Assembly: GCF_000332215.1 (NCBI RefSeq)
Contig: NZ_ALWB01000022.1
Span: 1 to 36,941 of the forward strand
Origin: Pseudanabaena biceps PCC 7429
GTDB taxonomy: Bacteria; Cyanobacteriota; Cyanobacteriia; Pseudanabaenales; Pseudanabaenaceae
Length of the DNA stretch: 36,941 nucleotides
Direction of reading: 5' to 3'
Shown here: positions 33,287 to 36,941 of the stretch, piece by piece
How positions within the stretch are numbered: the first letter of the stretch is position 1
Layout: the number at the start of each line of letters is the position of its first letter
The notes under the pieces: generated by a model
Told to the model about the DNA's origin: nothing
Database searches by the model: none
What the model saw: the letters and a program-made list of their open reading frames with translations, nothing else
Program-made: the position numbers and the translations under genes

Positions 33287-35650
33287 TTGAAGTTAGTATT
33301 GGCTGAAATGATTATGCTCGGTAAAACCCTGACTGGGCGCTATAAGATCGTTAAGATGCTTGGCGGAGGTGGCTTTAGCCAAACATTTATTGCAGAAGAT
33401 GGATATTTGCCCGATCGCCCAGCCTGTGTGATCAAGCAACTTAAACCTGCCTCATCACAAGCAGAAATTTTAAAAATATCTCGTGAACTATTTGATAAAG
33501 AGGCAAAGGTGCTTTATCGATTGGGTAAGCATGATTGCATTCCAAGTTTACTGGCTCACTTTGAAGAGGACGAAGAGTTTTTTCTCGCCCAAGAACTCAT
33601 TGAAGGCGATGTTTTAACCCAAGAGATTAAGCGCGGTCAATGTTTGGGCGAGCAATATACGATTGATTTTCTAACGGATATTCTTCCTACCCTTGATTTT
33701 GTTCATCAACAACAGGTGATTCATCGGGATCTTAAGCCTAGCAATCTGATTCGGCGTACCAGCGACAAGAAGATCGTCTTGATTGATTTTGGTGCAGTCA
33801 AAGAGGTCAGTACCCAGCCGATCAGCCAGTTAGGCAATACCAACACTTCGAGCTTAGTAATTGGCTCTCCTGGCTATATGCCGAACGAGCAGTATAGCGG
33901 CAAGACAATGTATGCCAGTGATATCTATGCGATCGGGATGATTGCTTTGCAAGCCCTGACGGGATTATCGCCCAATCAGATTCCTGAAGATCCGATAACA
34001 AGTGAGTTTTGTTGGCGCGATCTTGCCAAAGTTACCCCAACCTTGGCGGAAGTACTCGATAAAATGGTGCGTTTTGACTTTCGGCAGCGCTATCAATCAG
34101 CGAGTGAAGTTTTAGATGCGCTCCAACCCCTACTAACGCGATCGCTCGCTCACACGATTCTCAGTGTAGTGGCTCCATCGGTTGATGCACCTCCAAATCC
34201 TATTCCCGCAAATACGATCAAAAGTCCGATAGATAAACTTATCGATGATGTCTCCGATGATTTAGAAATGTGTGAAGACCCTGTCAGGGCAAAGAAGCTC
34301 GTATGCCTCGTTTGTACGGGTATTTTGGAAAACGATCTCAACCGTTTAAATAATTTTAGTTTTGGGGAATTACTTCAGGACATATATCAGCAATATCCAA
34401 CGATCGAATTGCTTAAAGAGAACTTAGTTAAGGCAGTTAAAACAATTGATGTACAAAAGCAGCGCCAATATTTGATCGTGGCGAAGATCGTTTTTAATGC
34501 TGCATCACAGATGTATCAAAAACCAGCAGTGGCGATCGCCGAGCCTGTCGCTTCCCCTCCATCCATTCTTCCATCTCCACCTAGTCGTCCAGAAGTTTAT
34601 TCAGTTAATCATCTAGTAATTAATGCAGATTCGGCGCAACTGATCGCTCCGATTGATAATTCTTTCAATAGTTTGGAACCAGCGACAATTGAATCAGCGA
34701 CAATTGAACCAGCAGCAGTTAATGTCACTTCCATGCAAATGAGTTCAGAATTGGGCATAGTTGGTCATGAAATAGCAGCGATCGATCCCTATGCCTATGA
34801 TGAATCGGATGTTTATGCATGGGTTGCCCATGACATTGATACCGATACCCAGCAAATGCGGCTCAAAAAGCTGTTATTTTATACCTACCAAGATGTGTGG
34901 GAGAGCGATCTCCGCCAGTTGAATAGCATAAATTGGACAAATTTACTAAGAGAACTAGTTTCCTTTGTGCCAACATTTGCCCAGTTGACCGCATTGATTC
35001 AAGGGGCAGTACAACGAGTTTCTAAGCCTACGGAATATTTAGCGATCGGGAATTTATTGCTGATCAAGTTAGAACCTCTTTATCCCGATCGTGCTGATGT
35101 TAATCATGGTTGTGCCTTACCGATAGAGACAACCAGCAATTCACCGCAAAAAGCAATTCACCCAGAATTGCCAACAGAATTACCAATGGATTTACAAAGT
35201 CCTCGCAAGATTCCCTTTAATCCCCAAATTGCTAGCGATCTGTTTGACCTACGGCTAGAACTGATGCGATTTACCAGTTCTATGCGAGCCAAGATTTTAC
35301 TTTTTTCCGTACTTTACTATCCCTTCGATCCCGATCGCGATAATTGGCAAGATTTACGCAGTCATGGACTAGATGGGTTGCTGCGACAATTTTTTTATGC
35401 CTATGCATCCTTTGATAGGGCGGAAAAATCAATCTGGCAAACGGCGCGATCGCTAAGCGAACCCAATGCTTACGATCAATCAGCTAGCTATATCCTGCAA
35501 GCCGTTAGCTCTCTCTACGATCTGCTTGAGGTTAAATCGATGCAACATCCTGCGGAAGGTCGTCAATCTCCCTCTGACGATACGGACTTTACCCAGCCTA
35601 GTTTGATCTTTCGCAGCAGTGACGATGATGACACTTGTCAGTTTATCTAG
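33287..35650 (+). CDS. Ser/Thr protein kinase with triplicated C-terminal helical unit
   Basis: The kinase domain covers about residues 12-285: GGGGFSQTF (Gly loop), Lys50 in VIKQLKP, VIHRDLKPSNL (Asp148), LIDFGAVKEV (Asp167), GSPGYMPNEQ (activation segment of the cyanobacterial type) and SDIYAIGMIA. No membrane segment follows. The rest holds three copies of a roughly 95-residue helical unit (317-410, 508-600, 651-745), joined by Pro/Ala-rich linkers (SPPSILPSPPSRP; a short TIESATIEP repeat at 468-475). The C-terminus is acidic. The substrate is unknown. TTG at 33287 has AGGAAG at 33271-33276 upstream; ATG at 33308 or 33314 could also be used. The pentapeptide-repeat gene follows after 98 bases. 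Confidence 0.92.
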   Translation: MKLVLAEMIMLGKTLTGRYKIVKMLGGGGFSQTFIAEDGYLPDRPACVIKQLKPASSQAEILKISRELFDKEAKVLYRLGKHDCIPSLLAHFEEDEEFFLAQELIEGDVLTQEIKRGQCLGEQYTIDFLTDILPTLDFVHQQQVIHRDLKPSNLIRRTSDKKIVLIDFGAVKEVSTQPISQLGNTNTSSLVIGSPGYMPNEQYSGKTMYASDIYAIGMIALQALTGLSPNQIPEDPITSEFCWRDLAKVTPTLAEVLDKMVRFDFRQRYQSASEVLDALQPLLTRSLAHTILSVVAPSVDAPPNPIPANTIKSPIDKLIDDVSDDLEMCEDPVRAKKLVCLVCTGILENDLNRLNNFSFGELLQDIYQQYPTIELLKENLVKAVKTIDVQKQRQYLIVAKIVFNAASQMYQKPAVAIAEPVASPPSILPSPPSRPEVYSVNHLVINADSAQLIAPIDNSFNSLEPATIESATIEPAAVNVTSMQMSSELGIVGHEIAAIDPYAYDESDVYAWVAHDIDTDTQQMRLKKLLFYTYQDVWESDLRQLNSINWTNLLRELVSFVPTFAQLTALIQGAVQRVSKPTEYLAIGNLLLIKLEPLYPDRADVNHGCALPIETTSNSPQKAIHPELPTELPMDLQSPRKIPFNPQIASDLFDLRLELMRFTSSMRAKILLFSVLYYPFDPDRDNWQDLRSHGLDGLLRQFFYAYASFDRAEKSIWQTARSLSEPNAYDQSASYILQAVSSLYDLLEVKSMQHPAEGRQSPSDDTDFTQPSLIFRSSDDDDTCQFI

Positions 35651-35653
35651 AGA

Positions 35654-35698
35654 TTATCTAGAGAATAGCGGCGCAAAGCACCGCCATTCTCTAGATAA
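35654..35698 (+). terminator. Hairpin after the Ser/Thr kinase gene
   Basis: TTATCTAGAGAAT pairs with ATTCTCTAGATAA around GCGG-CGC-AAAGC-type inner bases. The first 11 bases TTATCTAGAGA are an exact tandem copy of the gene's own end (35643-35653), as if the arm had been copied from it. It ends in AAAA on the plus strand, so a classical T-run terminator is not clear. Confidence 0.55.
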
Positions 35699-35748
35699 AA
35701 TGTAAGGGCATGGGTCAATTGCCACTACTTTAATAAGGATCGATCGGT

Positions 35749-36807
35749 ATGGATGCAGCACTCACTTCTCAAGATATCCTGCGACGTTATGCCCAAGGCG
35801 ATCGCGACTTTAGCGGATGCAATCTGAGTGGCATTAAACTTAGTGGGGCAAATCTCAGCCGCACGGATTGGCTTGATGTCAACTTATCCAAAGCCTATCT
35901 CAATAGTACTGTTTTAACCTTTGCTTGTTTAACTCGGGCAAATCTGCGCGGAGCTTTGATGGTAGGGGCAAATCTCTGTGGTGCAAATCTCAATCAAGCC
36001 AGCCTGAGTAACGTCAATTTGTCTAATGCCGATCTCCATGGTGCTAGCTTGCAAGGAACGACGTTATTTGGTGCAAACCTGAGCCTTGCTAACTTGATGG
36101 ATGCTAACTTAATCGATGCGGATATGCGGACGATTAACTTGGGTGGGGCAAATCTGGGTGGTGCTTGTATGCGTGGCGCAAATCTCAGACAAGAGCGAGC
36201 GGTTGGCGATCGGGATGAAATCGATGTTAGTAGAAAGAAACGGAGCATCGCCAGTTTGATCGGGGCAAACCTCTCTGGGGCAGACCTACGGGGAGCAAAT
36301 CTATCGGGAGCCGATCTGTATAAGGCGGATCTGCGCGGGGCAAACTTGCAAGAGGCAACCCTCAGTGGCGCGAACCTCAGCGAAGCCAAGTTAAATAATG
36401 CTTATCTGCAAGGTGTATTCCTAACTGAGGCAAATCTCAGCAGTGCTAGTCTTGTGGGCGCAGTTTTAAATAATGCCAAACTAGAACGCGCCATCTTAAT
36501 TGATGCCGACTTTAACGGGGTTACCCTCAATGGTGCAATTATGGCAGATATCAAAGCCAGCCGAGTACAGATGCAAGGAGCCGATCTCACGGATGCCAAA
36601 TTATCCCGTGCTGATCTCAGCCGCGCCAATCTGAAGGGAGCGATTATGGTCAGAGCAAATCTGATCGAAGCTTATCTCGCAAGGACAAATCTAGCAGATG
36701 CCGATCTGACAGATGCAATTCTCAACCGTGCCGAGTTGAGTAGTGCTAATCTCGTTGGCGCAATTCTCAAAGGCGCGACCCTTCCCGACGGTAAAGTTCA
36801 TAGATAG
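35749..36807 (+). CDS. Pentapeptide-repeat protein
   Basis: The 352 residues are almost all A(N/D)LxG/x pentapeptides (GANLS, GADLR, DANLI), which fold as a right-handed four-sided beta helix. A short helix-like N-terminus (1-18, SQDILRRYAQGDRD) precedes it. A charged stretch of about 20 residues (148-168, RQERAVGDRDEIDVS...) breaks the pattern into two blocks. No signal peptide or membrane segment is seen, so it is cytoplasmic. Such proteins act as protein-binding scaffolds or DNA mimics; cyanobacteria have many, and some of their Ser/Thr kinases carry such repeats in the same chain, so a link with the kinase upstream is reasonable. AAGGAT at 35734-35739 is the ribosome binding site. Confidence 0.95.
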   Translation: MDAALTSQDILRRYAQGDRDFSGCNLSGIKLSGANLSRTDWLDVNLSKAYLNSTVLTFACLTRANLRGALMVGANLCGANLNQASLSNVNLSNADLHGASLQGTTLFGANLSLANLMDANLIDADMRTINLGGANLGGACMRGANLRQERAVGDRDEIDVSRKKRSIASLIGANLSGADLRGANLSGADLYKADLRGANLQEATLSGANLSEAKLNNAYLQGVFLTEANLSSASLVGAVLNNAKLERAILIDADFNGVTLNGAIMADIKASRVQMQGADLTDAKLSRADLSRANLKGAIMVRANLIEAYLARTNLADADLTDAILNRAELSSANLVGAILKGATLPDGKVHR

Positions 36808-36865
36808 GAGAAGCTACTCGCAGGATCCAAAATATAAGAGAGCTAAAAGTTTGCTTTATATCTAA

Positions 36866-36906
36866 TACCAAGTTAAGAAATGGCTACGCCATTTCTTAAC
36901 TTGGTA
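36866..36906. mobile_element. Solo 41-bp F2 left hairpin flanked by TAA
   Basis: TACCAAGTTAAGAAATGGC-TAC- plus its complement, 19-base perfect arms. It is identical over 41 bases to 25364-25404. TAA lies on both sides (36863-36865 and 36907-36909), as if this half unit alone had inserted or been left behind. Confidence 0.75.
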
Positions 36907-36912
36907 TAAAAA

Positions 36913-36941
36913 CTGCGGCGCACGCTGCGCGTGCGCCGCAG
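36913..36941. repeat. GCGC-type core hairpin cut by the window end
   Basis: CTGCGGCGCACGC-TGC-GCGTGCGCCGCAG, the same core as in the F1 copies at 19254 and 30169. The F1 flanks are not present on the left. Confidence 0.65.

Noticed and set aside
35994-36629. Long minus-strand reading frames with repeated RSAPxRFAP-like units inside the pentapeptide gene
   Set aside because: They are the antisense image of the A(N/D)LxG codon repeats; the plus-strand protein is a clear family member with a ribosome binding site.

Overview
The window looks like chromosomal DNA of a cyanobacterium, most likely a filamentous Pseudanabaena-type organism (the genus is an inference). The HIP1 octamer GCGATCGC is scattered through the genes. 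The gene set includes a Ycf46-type AAA protein, ArsA with a C-terminal HSP20-like domain, a hybrid kinase with a cyanobacterial-style GAF domain, a PGYMPxEQ-type Ser/Thr kinase and a pentapeptide-repeat protein. No rRNA, tRNA, CRISPR array, prophage or transposase gene was recognised.

Layout. 0-6 kb: ycf46, a DUF1003 membrane protein, speA (arginine decarboxylase), a small HTH-like protein and a lone Hpt protein. 6-9 kb: a repeat-filled intergenic region, arsA and a CheY/PilH-like regulator. 9-14 kb: a NarL-type regulator convergent with a 1403-residue GAF-TM-TM-PAS-GAF-HisKA-HATPase-REC-REC-Hpt kinase. 14.5-20.7 kb: bioB (behind a 24-bp triple repeat), ppk1, glutathione peroxidase, a P-loop kinase, a small basic protein and tsaB. 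20.8-25.2 kb: a Tat-type substrate-binding lipoprotein followed 9 bases later by a dCache hybrid kinase. 25.5-31.5 kb: small metabolic genes (HAD, hydroxyacid dehydrogenase, AEC transporter, SDR, cupin, FMN-binding protein, GST). 31.7-36.8 kb: trhO, a hypothetical gene, a Ser/Thr kinase with a triplicated C-terminal helical unit, and a pentapeptide-repeat protein.

The most striking content is between the genes. Nearly every gap holds short palindromic mobile-type elements without genes. I separate three families by their ends: F1 (about 104 bp, TAAGTAG...CTACTTA), F2 (TACCAA...TTGGTA, two hairpins) and F3 (about 105 bp, TA-CAGC...GCTG-TA). They are nested in each other: F2 inside F1 at 25.3 kb, F1 inside F2 at 29.4 kb and F3 inside F2 at 15.6 kb. 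The 25.3 kb case lets the insertion and a 3-bp TTA target duplication be read directly. Almost all hairpins share a GC-NNN-GC centre while their arms differ and co-vary. F1 ends carry stop codons in all three frames and actually terminate several reading frames here. This dispersed hairpin/MITE network, and how it sits on gene 3' ends, is my best candidate for something not fully described; palindromic small dispersed repeats are already known from other cyanobacteria.
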